From: a virus | Direction: 5' to 3' (one strand) | Virus record (IMG/VR): IMGVR_UViG_3300022743_000288 | Span: 1-31,771 of that record | DNA: 31,771 nt | Part shown: positions 1-7,902 of the stretch, one piece after another | Layout of the letters: every line of letters starts with the position of its first letter | Position numbering within the stretch: position 1 is the first letter of the stretch | Made by a program: the position numbers and the translations under genes | The notes under the pieces: model-generated | What the model was told of the DNA's origin: nothing | Databases searched by the model: none | What the model saw: only the letters and a program-made list of their open reading frames with translations

Positions 1-1152
1 ATGACCGATGCCGCCGGCCTGTACCTTGAGGTCTCGCCATCGGGGTCGAAGCGCTGGTTCTGGAAGTTCTACCCTGACGGCAAAGAGTCGCGCCTGGCGC
101 TCGGGTCATACCCTGAGGTGTCGCTGAAGGCTGCCCGCATCGCCCGCGACGATGCCAAGCGTGTTCGCCAGTCTGGTGCCAATCCTGTTCAGCAGCGACG
201 AGCCGAGAAGATCATGGCGTCGCAATCCGCTGCCACCACCTTCGAGGCGGTGGCGCGCGAGTTCCATGCGACCAAGGCCACCGGCTGGAGCCCGCGCTAC
301 GCGGCGCGGTGGATCGAGCGCATGGAGAAGGACATGTTCCCTCGCATCGGCTCGCTGCCGCTGGCCACCCTCACAGCGCCTATCCTGCTTGACGCACTGC
401 GGCGCATTGAAAAGCGCGGGGCGCAAGAGGTCGCACACACGCTGCGGCAAACCACTGGCGCCGTGTTTCGCTATGGGGTCCAGACTGGTCGGTGCGAGCG
501 CAATCCGGCGCTCGATCTCGGCGGTGCGCTCAAGCCCATGCATGTGCGGCACATGCCCGCCGTGCTGGAGCCCTCCAAGGTCGGCGAGCTGATGCGTGCC
601 ATCGATGGCTACATCGGGCAGCCAGGCACGCGCGCGGCGCTACTGCTGTCTGCGCTGCTGTTCCAGCGTCCTGGGAACATCCGGATGATGGAGTGGGCGG
701 AGATCGACATTGCCGCGGCGCTGTGGACCATCCCGGCGACCAAGATGAAGCGCACGCTGCATGGCAAGTCCAACGGTCGGCCGCATGCCGTGCCGCTGTC
801 GGTGCAGGCGCTGGCCGTCCTGGCGGAGATTCGGCCGGTGTCGGTGTCCAGCCGGTTTGTGTTCCCGTCCCTGCTCACCGACTCGAAGCCGATGAGCGAC
901 AACACCGTGCGCACCGCGCTGCGCCGCATGGGCTACACGAACGACGAGATGACGCCGCATGGATTCCGGGCGATGGCGCGCACCCTGATCGCGGAGCGAC
1001 TGCCAGGCATCGATGCTGACGTGATCGAGGCCCAGCTCGCGCACGGCAAGTCTGGGCCTCTGGGCATGGCCTACGACAGGGCCGAGTTTATGGAGCAGCG
1101 CGGGCAGATGATGCAGGCTTGGGCGGACTACCTGGACAAGCTGAAGGGCTGA
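1..1152 (+). CDS. int: Tyrosine-recombinase integrase (P4/DUF4102 type), 5'-truncated by window
   Basis: Site-specific recombinase that would integrate and excise the prophage. The visible 383 residues begin inside the usual N-terminal DUF4102 arm-binding domain (AGLYLEV followed by KRWFWKFYPDGKESRLALG). A core-binding domain follows at about 80-175 and the catalytic domain at about 185-383. Catalytic residues are present: R223 in QRPGNIR, H320 and R323 in TPHGFR, H348 in QLAHG and Y358 in MAYDRAEF. The ATG at base 1 is probably an internal Met, because relatives carry about 20 more residues before this motif, so the true start lies left of the window. The last 65 bases overlap the 3' end of the convergent AlpA-like gene, and no terminator separates them. 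Family assignment is secure; the start is not visible. Confidence 0.95.
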   Translation: MTDAAGLYLEVSPSGSKRWFWKFYPDGKESRLALGSYPEVSLKAARIARDDAKRVRQSGANPVQQRRAEKIMASQSAATTFEAVAREFHATKATGWSPRYAARWIERMEKDMFPRIGSLPLATLTAPILLDALRRIEKRGAQEVAHTLRQTTGAVFRYGVQTGRCERNPALDLGGALKPMHVRHMPAVLEPSKVGELMRAIDGYIGQPGTRAALLLSALLFQRPGNIRMMEWAEIDIAAALWTIPATKMKRTLHGKSNGRPHAVPLSVQALAVLAEIRPVSVSSRFVFPSLLTDSKPMSDNTVRTALRRMGYTNDEMTPHGFRAMARTLIAERLPGIDADVIEAQLAHGKSGPLGMAYDRAEFMEQRGQMMQAWADYLDKLKG

Positions 1153-1345
1153 CCGCTGCAGCCCATGCGGTGACGTCTTCCGCGCGCCAGCGCGTGCATC
1201 GTGGCGTGACACGCACCGGCTGCGGGAAGGTTTCGGCGGCCATCAGGCGGTAGATCGTGGCCCGGGAGAGGCCGACGACGCTGCAAACGGTGTCGATGCG
1301 CAGCAGGGCGCCGGGGATGCCGGCTGCGGCGATTGGCTGCGTCAT
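1088..1345 (-). CDS. AlpA-family DNA-binding regulator / excisionase-like
   Basis: An 85-residue MerR-like winged-helix protein of the AlpA family. The family signature is clear: LLRIDTVCSVVGLSRATIYRLM at residues 14-35 (quoted in part: VVGLSRATIYRLM), then FPQPVRV and WRAEDVTAW. AlpA proteins in prophages activate integrase expression or act as excision factors. It is the last gene of the leftward operon, so it would be made after induction. Its ATG overlaps the stop of the 49-residue gene as ATGA (1345-1342), which suggests translational coupling. Its 3' end runs 65 bases into the convergent integrase gene. Whether it acts as excisionase or as transcription activator cannot be told from sequence. 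Confidence 0.88.
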   Translation of the reverse strand: MTQPIAAAGIPGALLRIDTVCSVVGLSRATIYRLMAAETFPQPVRVTPRCTRWRAEDVTAWAAAVSPSACPGSPPKPASSARAAP

Positions 1346-1491
1346 GCATCTTCCCCTTCAAGCCCAATCGCCTCCAGAACCAGTTCAACCGGGATGCACA
1401 GATCCCGAGCGGCCTGTTCGATTGCCGCCTCTCGGCCGGATCCTGCGTGCCTGGCCACCGCCAGCAGCACACGCTCTTTGCTGTAGATCAC
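1342..1491 (-). CDS. Small 49-residue protein, coupled between ParB-like gene and alpA-like gene
   Basis: A GTG-started ORF of 49 codons. Evidence that it is real: a GAGGAG ribosome-binding site lies 5-7 bases before the GTG at 1491; the GTG overlaps the stop of the upstream gene as GTGA (1491-1488); and its own stop overlaps the next start as ATGA. The protein is mostly helical and acidic (starts MIYSKERVLLAVARHAG, ends LVLEAIGLEGEDA), unlike an out-of-frame shadow. No family recognised. Its position suggests a small regulator or accessory factor of the excision/regulation end of the operon, but that is only inference. Confidence 0.7.
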   Translation of the reverse strand: MIYSKERVLLAVARHAGSGREAAIEQAARDLCIPVELVLEAIGLEGEDA

Positions 1492-2327
1492 GCCGCCTCC
1501 TCGTCCGCCACCCAATCCCACTTGGCGCCGACCCAGGAGTCGGCTGGCTTGAGCTGTTTCACTGGTCTGCGCTCGTAATGGGCCATACAGGCGGATGCCG
1601 TCACCCGAAAGTATTCAAGCGCCGCCGATGCGCCGCTGTAGCTGGTGCTGGATAGTTTCGCTCGCAAGCGGAACGCCGGGGAATCGGTCGCAAGCTCTGC
1701 TCCAATCCTGATCTGCCGAGCGAGTTCAATTGCACGCTCCGGGGATCCTCGGTGGTACACGCACAGTGCAGCAACAACTGGCGAACGAAAGTCTTTCCCG
1801 CATGCTGCCGCTACGGCGGCAATGTCACCCCTCCAGGCAAGCAGCGTGATAGCCGTCTCGCTGTCGCTGAGTTCACCATAGCTTCTGGAGATGAACGCGC
1901 CTGTCTTCTGGGTCGCGCCCTTGATTGCCATCAGACATCTGGAGACAGCAACCTCCTGCTTCGAGGTGGCCGACCCCATGACGATGGTCAATGCATCGGC
2001 TAGGTCTCGCCTTGTGTGGCGGTCCACAACGCTTTGCGACATGGGATCCAGGCCGGTCACGAGTAGAAACCGGACGGGCGGATAGCCGGCAGCCTTGATG
2101 GCGTACAGGCGGTGCTGACCATCCAGCAGCACTCCATTCCGACCAACGCCAATCCCGGACGCTGTCAGCATGAACCGGTCGCCCCGAACATCTTCTGTCA
2201 GGCGGTTCGATACCGTTGTCTTGTGTTTGCGGTTGCCGATGTTCATCGCCAGGAGCGAATCAACCAGCCACTTCGAGGCCGTGACGATCTGGCACTTCGG
2301 CTCTTGCGAAATCAATTCGATGAGCAT
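1488..2327 (-). CDS. ParB/sulfiredoxin-fold-like phage protein
   Basis: A 279-residue protein with a ParB/Srx-type motif, GVLLDGQHRLYAI, at residues 65-77, the nucleotide-binding loop region of ParB N-terminal domains. The DGQHR box is at 69-73. The rest (SVVDRHTRRDLADAL, then an alpha-helical C-terminal half) matches phage proteins usually called 'ParB-like' or 'hypothetical'. No separate DNA-binding HTH is evident, so a partition role is not implied. The ATG at 2327 is chosen because GGAG sits 5 bases upstream and the preceding gene stops at 2330; the open frame further upstream runs antisense-like through that gene and is arginine-rich. Likely role: DNA or nucleotide metabolism, or regulation in the early phase. 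Function is uncertain. Confidence 0.75.
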   Translation of the reverse strand: MLIELISQEPKCQIVTASKWLVDSLLAMNIGNRKHKTTVSNRLTEDVRGDRFMLTASGIGVGRNGVLLDGQHRLYAIKAAGYPPVRFLLVTGLDPMSQSVVDRHTRRDLADALTIVMGSATSKQEVAVSRCLMAIKGATQKTGAFISRSYGELSDSETAITLLAWRGDIAAVAAACGKDFRSPVVAALCVYHRGSPERAIELARQIRIGAELATDSPAFRLRAKLSSTSYSGASAALEYFRVTASACMAHYERRPVKQLKPADSWVGAKWDWVADEEAA

Positions 2328-2329
2328 GC

Positions 2330-3085
2330 TCACTCCATCCCTCCCACGGAACCGCGGCGGCGGCTCTTCTTCTCTTCGGCCTGGGCTGGCGGCGCATCGG
2401 TGCCGCCGGTCGGCGTCGCATCGCTGGAGGCCTCGTCCGCCTGATCGGCGTCTTCGTCGACCCAGCCCTGCGTCCACTGCGCGACCAGCTCATGGCGCAC
2501 AAGGGGTGCCGTCTCCTTCGACTTCCCCTCCCGCCGTGCCAGGCGGCCGGCTTCGTAGTGCGCGAGCTTCTCGGCCTCCAGCGGGTCGTTCCCGATGGCG
2601 ATGACCACCGCGTCAACGACGACATCGCGGTCGGCCTCGCTCATGCCCTTGCCATCCCCCTGCGGGTCGTACTCGTGACCGAGGTCCATCGCCCGCTGGT
2701 CGCTCTCGCCCTTCACGCCGTCCATGTCGCTGGTGTAATCGGCGGCATCGGCCACCACGATCAGGCAGAGCTTGCCCTCGGCGTCGGCCAGTTGGTGACG
2801 AGTCGGGCAGGACTTCGACAGCTCGAACTCGGCGGTGATGCCGCCCTTGAAGACGACCTTCTTCAGCATGGCGTCGGCCACGGCGCGGCCGTCGCTGGCG
2901 ATCATGTGGACAGTGGTCTTGATGCCGTCCAGCACGCGGGCACGCATGCGGTCGATCACGTCGTTCTGCTGGTTCTGCGACAGCTTCGGCCAGGGCTTCG
3001 GGAGCATCTTCAGCTCCAGCACCATCATTTCGAGCAGGTCGCGGCCCAGTGTGTCGGTGGCCTTGGCTTGGGTTTCGGTGTTCAT
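2330..3085 (-). CDS. Phage protein with C-terminal ribosome-modulation-factor (Rmf)-like domain
   Basis: A 251-residue protein. The N-terminal part (about 1-160) is a conserved-looking phage domain with VHMIASDGRAVADAMLKKVV and an internal TAEFELSKSCPTRHQL stretch; I do not recognise it. Residues about 170-211 resemble ribosome modulation factor: AHYEAG, then REGKSKETAP, then AQWTQGW. E. coli RMF has the corresponding order AHQRGYQAG, GRSKEMCPY, SQWLGGW. The tail (212-251) is acidic then basic (EEKKSRRRG) and low complexity. ATG 3085 is preferred over the TTG at 3091 because GGAA lies 7 bases upstream of the ATG. A 125-base non-coding gap separates it from the ATPase gene, with no clear gene or terminator. 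Function is unknown; a ribosome- or nucleic-acid-binding role for the C-terminal domain is inferred. Confidence 0.78.
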   Translation of the reverse strand: MNTETQAKATDTLGRDLLEMMVLELKMLPKPWPKLSQNQQNDVIDRMRARVLDGIKTTVHMIASDGRAVADAMLKKVVFKGGITAEFELSKSCPTRHQLADAEGKLCLIVVADAADYTSDMDGVKGESDQRAMDLGHEYDPQGDGKGMSEADRDVVVDAVVIAIGNDPLEAEKLAHYEAGRLARREGKSKETAPLVRHELVAQWTQGWVDEDADQADEASSDATPTGGTDAPPAQAEEKKSRRRGSVGGME

Positions 3086-3210
3086 GGTCAATTCCAGTTT
3101 TCAGGGGGGTGTAGAAGCGGGCGCCGCGTCACCGCAGGCCGGCCAGGAATCCATTCAGGCGGGGGAGACAACCCTGGGTCTGGCCGGGCGCGCCCGGGAA
3201 ATCGGTTCGT

Positions 3211-5772
3211 TCAGGCGGTGATCAGGAAGTCGTCCAGCGCTTTGCCTTCCTCGACGACAGCCGTCGTCAGCCAGCGCGGTCGCAGACCCCGGCCGCTCCA
3301 CGTCTGGCCGGTGGCTGGGTCGCGGTACTTGGCAACGACCTTGCCGCCGGCCCGCACCACTGCGGCCTCGGCTTGGCGGCGCAGCTCGCTGTCAGCAGCA
3401 GTCGAGTGACGGGGTTCGCCCTCCGCAGACGCTGCAGTGGGGCTCGACGCGGCGCCCATCTTCCCGGGCACACCGGTCGCCACACCCGCCGCGGCAGTAG
3501 GCTGGCCAGGGGCACGTCTTGCCGGCGTCTCGACACTGGTGCTCACCGCCGGCGCGGCATTGGATGGCACCGGCGGCACCGGCTCCCCCTGGGGCACGGC
3601 GGCGGCCTCCTGCTTCCGCTTCCACGCATCGCTGCACCCACGCACCCATTCGGCTTGCACTGCGTCGGCGTCGGTGATGTACAGGACCTTCTTCATTTCA
3701 AAGGCCCGCTCGCCCACGACCTGGCCCGGAAGGCCCTCTTCGTTCAGGCCCAAACGGTAGGCGTCGGCCAGCAGCTTCTGCAGCGGGTCGGCGGCTCCAT
3801 CTTCAACCTGGCCGGCGGACTCCTGACCGTCGATGTAGGCAACGAACTCGGCTGGCAGTCCGGGCTGTTTGCCAGTGGCCTCGACTTGCACCGAATCGCA
3901 AACAGCGGGCGCGGCGGCAGGCTCCTGCAGGTCTGGCACAGAAGTGCAGGAGGCTGGCGAAACTGCAGGCGCGGCCGCAAGTTCCCGCGACGCTGACCCG
4001 TTCAGTCGCCCGTTCTCGATCCAGTGCGCCGCCACGGTGTCAGGCAGACCTGTCGGCAGCGCCTTCAGAGTTCCGCACAGCAGTGCCGTGTCGATCTCGC
4101 CGTCCTGCGCCAGGATGTCCAGCCAGGCGATCAGGTCGCCTCGGCCCGGCAGGTCGAGCACGTCGAAGCGATCCAGCACCAGCAGCTTCAGGCCGGACAG
4201 GTGGCTGATGGCCTCGGCCAGCATCGCGTCAGCGCGCCACTTCTCGGACTCGCTGCACAGCGCATAGGGCCGGTTGTCGTAGGTGATGGACATGTCGGGC
4301 TTGACGCTGACCAGTCGCCACTCGGAGATCTCCCTCGATGTGGCCAGTCGGTCATTGATCGGGTCCAGCGCTTCGCCCAGCAGCTCACCAGGGATGCCGT
4401 CCGGCGCCAGCGCGTCACCGATGGCGTCCCAGGCGATCACGTCGGCATGGTGCTGGGAGGCCTTGGCGGTTTTCTCCTTGGCTTCGGCCGCGGCGCGCTT
4501 CACCGCGGCGGCGGCGTCGATGGCCTTCGTGATCGTGGTGCGCTCGGCCTTCAGCCTCTCGACCTGCTGGCGGGCATCGGCCAGCCCGGTGCCGGCCGGC
4601 TGGGCCAGCACAACGCGGATTTCTTCCGCTTCGAGCTTCGCTCGCTCGGCTGTCGTCAGGTCGCGGTTGTCGTTGCCGATGGCGCGGGCAAGCATCTCGA
4701 CGGACTGGCGCAGGGCGGGCAGGGCGGCGGCTGCGGCCGGGTTGCCCGTGCCGGTGCCGATAGGGCGGCCGTGCTCGCGCTCGTATGCGGCCATGGCTGC
4801 CAGCGCGCGAGCGTCGCTCGGATCATCCGCGACCATTCCGTCTGCGACGATGATCATGTGGTTCAGCGCCCACCCAAGCTCATGCACCAGCCCAACGCGC
4901 ACCCCAGTGGCCGACGCCGCCAGCGTGTCCAGGCGCGCGGTCTGCGCCGTCAGCTCCTGCTTGTCGGTGGCCAGCTTCCGTTCGATGCGCGCAATCCGCC
5001 CGGCCTGCTCGTCCAGGCTGGCCAACCGGCTCGACAGTTCGCCGCGCCGCTGCTGCTCGGCCTGCAGCTTGCCGACCTGCTGCTGCCAGGATTCCAGCGC
5101 GGCGTCGCAGGCCTTCAGCTTGGCGGCATCGGTGGGCTCGCCCTCGGCGGCTGCTGCGCTGGGCATGGCCGCCTTCCACTCGCCGGCCTTCACTGTGCCG
5201 TAGGTCTCGCCGGTGACGGCGCGCCATGCGCCCTTGGCCTGGGTCGCGAGGTTCTTGGCCTCCTTCGAGGCGGCCTCGAACCCCGAGCGCAGCAGCGGCA
5301 TGATTCGGTCGATCTTGGCGCGGTCGCAGCCCTTGGCCAGCAGGCGCTCGACTACGGCCGGGCCGCCGGCAGACAGGCCTATGAGCGAGAACAGGAACGC
5401 GCGGCGCTCGTTCGGCGCGAGCTGGGCGAACAGCTCCGGGCTGGTCACAAACGGCATCGCGGGGTGCGGCAGATACTCGGCCGGCGGCGTGGTCTTGCCG
5501 GACGGCACGAGGGCGAACAGCTCGGGCAGGCCGGCGCAGGTCAGTTCTACCGCTCCCGACTTCGCGCCGTCGTGGACCAGCCCGCCGAGTTCCTTTTTCA
5601 GTGCGATGCCGCGGGCGCTGGTGTCGCTGGTCAGGGCCATGCGCACAGCCTGGGCAAGCGAGCTTTTGCCGTGGCCGTTGCGCCCTGCCACGATGGTGAT
5701 AGGCGACCGGGTGGCTACCTGGGCCGACGACACGCCGGCCACGCTCTGGATGCTGATGTGGGTGAGCTTCAT
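3211..5772 (-). CDS. RecF/SMC-like AAA ATPase with C-terminal H-NS-type DNA-binding domain
   Basis: An 853-residue protein. Residues 1-40 hold the N-terminal ATPase lobe with Walker A GRNGHGKS at 30-37. Long Ala/Glu/Arg-rich segments at about 215-290 and 375-445 look like coiled-coil arms. The C-terminal lobe has an ABC-type signature CSESEKWRA (about 506-514) and a Walker-B-like LLVLDRFDVLD (about 530-540). This is the layout of RecF/SbcC/SMC-like DNA-repair ATPases. From about 595 a Pro/Ala-rich linker surrounds a small conserved-looking segment (about 660-720). The last 43 residues read AKYRDPATGQTWSGRG..RPRW...DDFLI, matching the DNA-binding domain of betaproteobacterial H-NS proteins. 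ATG 5772 overlaps the upstream stop as ATGA. Probably acts with RecT and the exonuclease on phage DNA; the H-NS tail may direct it to AT-rich DNA (inference). Confidence 0.85.
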   Translation of the reverse strand: MKLTHISIQSVAGVSSAQVATRSPITIVAGRNGHGKSSLAQAVRMALTSDTSARGIALKKELGGLVHDGAKSGAVELTCAGLPELFALVPSGKTTPPAEYLPHPAMPFVTSPELFAQLAPNERRAFLFSLIGLSAGGPAVVERLLAKGCDRAKIDRIMPLLRSGFEAASKEAKNLATQAKGAWRAVTGETYGTVKAGEWKAAMPSAAAAEGEPTDAAKLKACDAALESWQQQVGKLQAEQQRRGELSSRLASLDEQAGRIARIERKLATDKQELTAQTARLDTLAASATGVRVGLVHELGWALNHMIIVADGMVADDPSDARALAAMAAYEREHGRPIGTGTGNPAAAAALPALRQSVEMLARAIGNDNRDLTTAERAKLEAEEIRVVLAQPAGTGLADARQQVERLKAERTTITKAIDAAAAVKRAAAEAKEKTAKASQHHADVIAWDAIGDALAPDGIPGELLGEALDPINDRLATSREISEWRLVSVKPDMSITYDNRPYALCSESEKWRADAMLAEAISHLSGLKLLVLDRFDVLDLPGRGDLIAWLDILAQDGEIDTALLCGTLKALPTGLPDTVAAHWIENGRLNGSASRELAAAPAVSPASCTSVPDLQEPAAAPAVCDSVQVEATGKQPGLPAEFVAYIDGQESAGQVEDGAADPLQKLLADAYRLGLNEEGLPGQVVGERAFEMKKVLYITDADAVQAEWVRGCSDAWKRKQEAAAVPQGEPVPPVPSNAAPAVSTSVETPARRAPGQPTAAAGVATGVPGKMGAASSPTAASAEGEPRHSTAADSELRRQAEAAVVRAGGKVVAKYRDPATGQTWSGRGLRPRWLTTAVVEEGKALDDFLITA

Positions 5773-6077
5773 GCCGCCGCTCCAGTGGCTTTGGCGATGG
5801 CGGCGCGGGCCTTGGCTTCCCACCGCTCGCGGTGCATGGCAATCTCGAAATCGCTGCGCTCATCATCGATGTACTTGCTGATGAACGACTTCGACAGTTC
5901 CTGCAGGGCCTCCAGCAGGTCGGGTGCGGCGGCGATCAGCGTTCCGTTCGCCTCAGCGGCTCCGACTGCTGGCGACTGGCTGAACTTCATTGACGCAAGA
6001 AACTGGCCGTCATCGGTTTCGACAAGTTGGAAGTCCTCGTCGTAGAACCACGGGCCTGGGGTGTGCTTCGCGTTCAT
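5769..6077 (-). CDS. Small HTPGPW-type phage protein
   Basis: A 102-residue protein starting MNAKHTPGPWFYDEDFQ and containing EANGTLIAAAPDLLEALQEL, the two hallmarks of a very common but uncharacterised family of small phage proteins found in recombination and early operons. The start at 6077 has GGAG 8 bases upstream; the in-frame ATG at 6083, overlapping the recT stop as TGATG, has only 2 bases of spacing and is less likely. The 3' end overlaps the ATPase start as ATGA, so the pair is probably translationally coupled. No enzymatic motif is visible. Confidence 0.85.
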   Translation of the reverse strand: MNAKHTPGPWFYDEDFQLVETDDGQFLASMKFSQSPAVGAAEANGTLIAAAPDLLEALQELSKSFISKYIDDERSDFEIAMHRERWEAKARAAIAKATGAAA

Positions 6078-6082
6078 GGCCA

Positions 6083-7051
6083 TCACTCCATCGAGGCGCT
6101 GGCGCGGGTGCGGCGGGCAACCGTGGGCTGCTGCTGTTGCGCAGGTTGCGGGGCGGCTTGGGGCGCGTCGTTCCACGCCATCTCGAACGCCTTGCGCAGC
6201 TCACTGAGATCGGCGCCGGTCAGCAGGTTCTCGCCTTCGCGCAGCACCAGTTCAGCCGCTTCACGGTCGGGGGCGTTGTCAATGTCGGCGAGCAGGTCAG
6301 CCATGCCGGGCAGCGGCTTGGGCTGCTGGATCTCGCCAGTGCTCTGGTCGACCTGCTCATGGGTGACGGGGTCAGCCTGGGTAGTGGCCGGCGTGCGGCG
6401 CTGAGGCGTCGGCACATGGATCGGCGCAGTCGAGGCGGCGACGGGCTGCTGCGGCGTCACGTCGATCACGTCATGCAGATCCTCGACCGTCTGCAGGCCC
6501 ATGGCCAGCTCGGGGGCGTAGGCGCGCTGCCAGAACGCCGCGGCGCGGTAGACGAACATCTGGTCCGGCATGGTCTTCCACTTGCTGCCGTTCTTGCCGT
6601 CCCATCCCTCGGCCTTGACCATCTTCCAGGTCACCCAGATGCCGTCGAGCCGCTCGCCGGTTGCCAGCTCCTTCGCCCACGCGCGGCAGCCGTACTCCGG
6701 CGATCCGGGCTCGCCGCGCCATTCGTAGCGCAAGGACGAGAACCGGCCGCAGGCGTTGACGGTGGCGATCAGGAACTTCGACGACCAGCCGGGCGTACCG
6801 TGGACAACGTAGAGGTTCTGCATCGTCATCAGCGGGTTGGCGCCGATCCGCTGCGCCATGTCGAGCGCGATCATGCAGTTGGCCAGATTGCCGCGGTACT
6901 GCTGGGGCACGAGGTCGCTGCTCGCGAAGGCCTTCGACACGCGCTGCATCAGCTCGAAGCTGTCGAGGTCGAAGAAGCCGGCGCGGGTGGGCGCCGATTG
7001 CATGGCCGGCAGGCGCTCGACCGGGCCGACTTGCTGAAGTTGGGTGCTCAT
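6083..7051 (-). CDS. recT: RecT-family single-strand annealing protein
   Basis: A 322-residue protein that would pair with the adjacent exonuclease to promote strand annealing. The core lies at about 30-200: FELMQRVSKAFASSDLVP, then NPLMTMQNLYVVHGTPGW (positions 73-90), SKFLIATVNACGRFSSL, and FVYRAAAFWQRAYAPEL followed by TVEDLHDVIDV. This order is typical of RecT-like proteins of proteobacterial phages. The C-terminal 120 residues are Pro/Gln-rich with a helical stretch (REAAELVLREGENLL), a common low-complexity tail in these proteins. ATG 7051 lies 30 bases after the exonuclease stop; longer open frame upstream is arginine-rich shadow sequence. The SD is weak (AGAGAG), so translation may depend on the upstream gene. 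Confidence 0.9.
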   Translation of the reverse strand: MSTQLQQVGPVERLPAMQSAPTRAGFFDLDSFELMQRVSKAFASSDLVPQQYRGNLANCMIALDMAQRIGANPLMTMQNLYVVHGTPGWSSKFLIATVNACGRFSSLRYEWRGEPGSPEYGCRAWAKELATGERLDGIWVTWKMVKAEGWDGKNGSKWKTMPDQMFVYRAAAFWQRAYAPELAMGLQTVEDLHDVIDVTPQQPVAASTAPIHVPTPQRRTPATTQADPVTHEQVDQSTGEIQQPKPLPGMADLLADIDNAPDREAAELVLREGENLLTGADLSELRKAFEMAWNDAPQAAPQPAQQQQPTVARRTRASASME

Positions 7052-7080
7052 GTTGTGCGTCTCTCTGGAATCGGTGGTGA

Positions 7081-7902
7081 TCAGGCGGCCAGCAGCATCG
7101 GCGCGAGGTGTGCGAACTTGCTGGGCGCGGATGCGATGGATGCCGGCCGGCGCAGGCGGTCCTCGAACAGGCAGACCAGGCGCTCGAATTCGAGGAGTTC
7201 GGCGACCATCGCGTCGATGTAGTCGTCGTCGCGCTCGATGCGCCAGCGGCACAGCTCGCGGCCGAGCGGGGCCAGGGCGGGGCAGTACACGCAGAGGTCC
7301 CACCAGGCGCGGCCGGTGATCCACATGCCGCCCTGCACCTGGTCGGCGAACTCGCTGATGTCGTCGTTCAGGATCGTGTCGCGCAGCCGCTCAGGGCTGA
7401 CGAGGCACTTGTACTCAGCGCCGCCGTCGTCGCCGATCAGGCCGTCAGCGCTCGCGCCGAACAGGAGGTCATCGGTGGTGATGAACCCGATCTGCTCGAC
7501 CTCGACGCCTGCGTGCAGCTCATGGGCGCGGCGTGCCTCCGGCTCCAGTTCGTGCCCGCGGCGCATCTGCCAGGTCTCGAAGCCCTCGTCCAGCGGCTGG
7601 CCGCTGATGCGCTCGATCGCCAGCTTGAAGGCGTAGTCGCGGGCCGATTCGCTCGGCTGCCCAACCTTCTGGCCCATCAGCGCGAGCCGCACGGCCTCGG
7701 CCTTCGGCTTGGCGCGGTAGTCGGCCAGCGCCATCGCCTGCGCCTCGGTACGGCCGGACTTGATCGCTTCGACGTACAGCGCCTGCTGATCGTTCAGGCC
7801 GCCGACCTTCTCGCGGCAGACCTTGAACATGCTGGCAGTGATCACGCCAGCACGTGCAGCGTGCCACTCGGGCGAGCCTTGGGGGGCGCGGTGGATCAAC
7901 AT
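7081..7902 (-). CDS. YqaJ/lambda-type recombination exonuclease
   Basis: A 273-residue 5'-3' double-strand exonuclease of the PD-(D/E)xK superfamily. Visible motifs: GSPEWHAARAGVITAS at 9-24 (the substrate-binding WxxxR motif), RGHELEPEAR at 115-124, GASADG with D153, and EYK with E163 and K165. The D-x9-E-x-K spacing equals that of lambda exonuclease (D119, E129, K131). DQVQGGMWITGRAWWDLCVY follows, a conserved helix near the active site. It would resect DNA ends to give 3' tails for the RecT protein encoded next. ATG 7902 overlaps the upstream stop as TGATG. Family identification is firm. Confidence 0.93.
   Translation of the reverse strand: MLIHRAPQGSPEWHAARAGVITASMFKVCREKVGGLNDQQALYVEAIKSGRTEAQAMALADYRAKPKAEAVRLALMGQKVGQPSESARDYAFKLAIERISGQPLDEGFETWQMRRGHELEPEARRAHELHAGVEVEQIGFITTDDLLFGASADGLIGDDGGAEYKCLVSPERLRDTILNDDISEFADQVQGGMWITGRAWWDLCVYCPALAPLGRELCRWRIERDDDYIDAMVAELLEFERLVCLFEDRLRRPASIASAPSKFAHLAPMLLAA

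Noticed and set aside
3184-3197. 14-bp perfect GC palindrome CCGGGCGCGCCCGG in the 125-base gap between the ATPase and the Rmf-like gene
   Set aside because: No T-tract on either strand and no second copy noticed; GC-rich palindromes are expected by chance in this composition.
4024-6045. Long plus-strand open frame (673 codons) opposite the ATPase gene
   Set aside because: Composition is Gly/Arg/Gln/His-rich, with no SD and no domain; it is the shadow of the GC-rich minus-strand gene.
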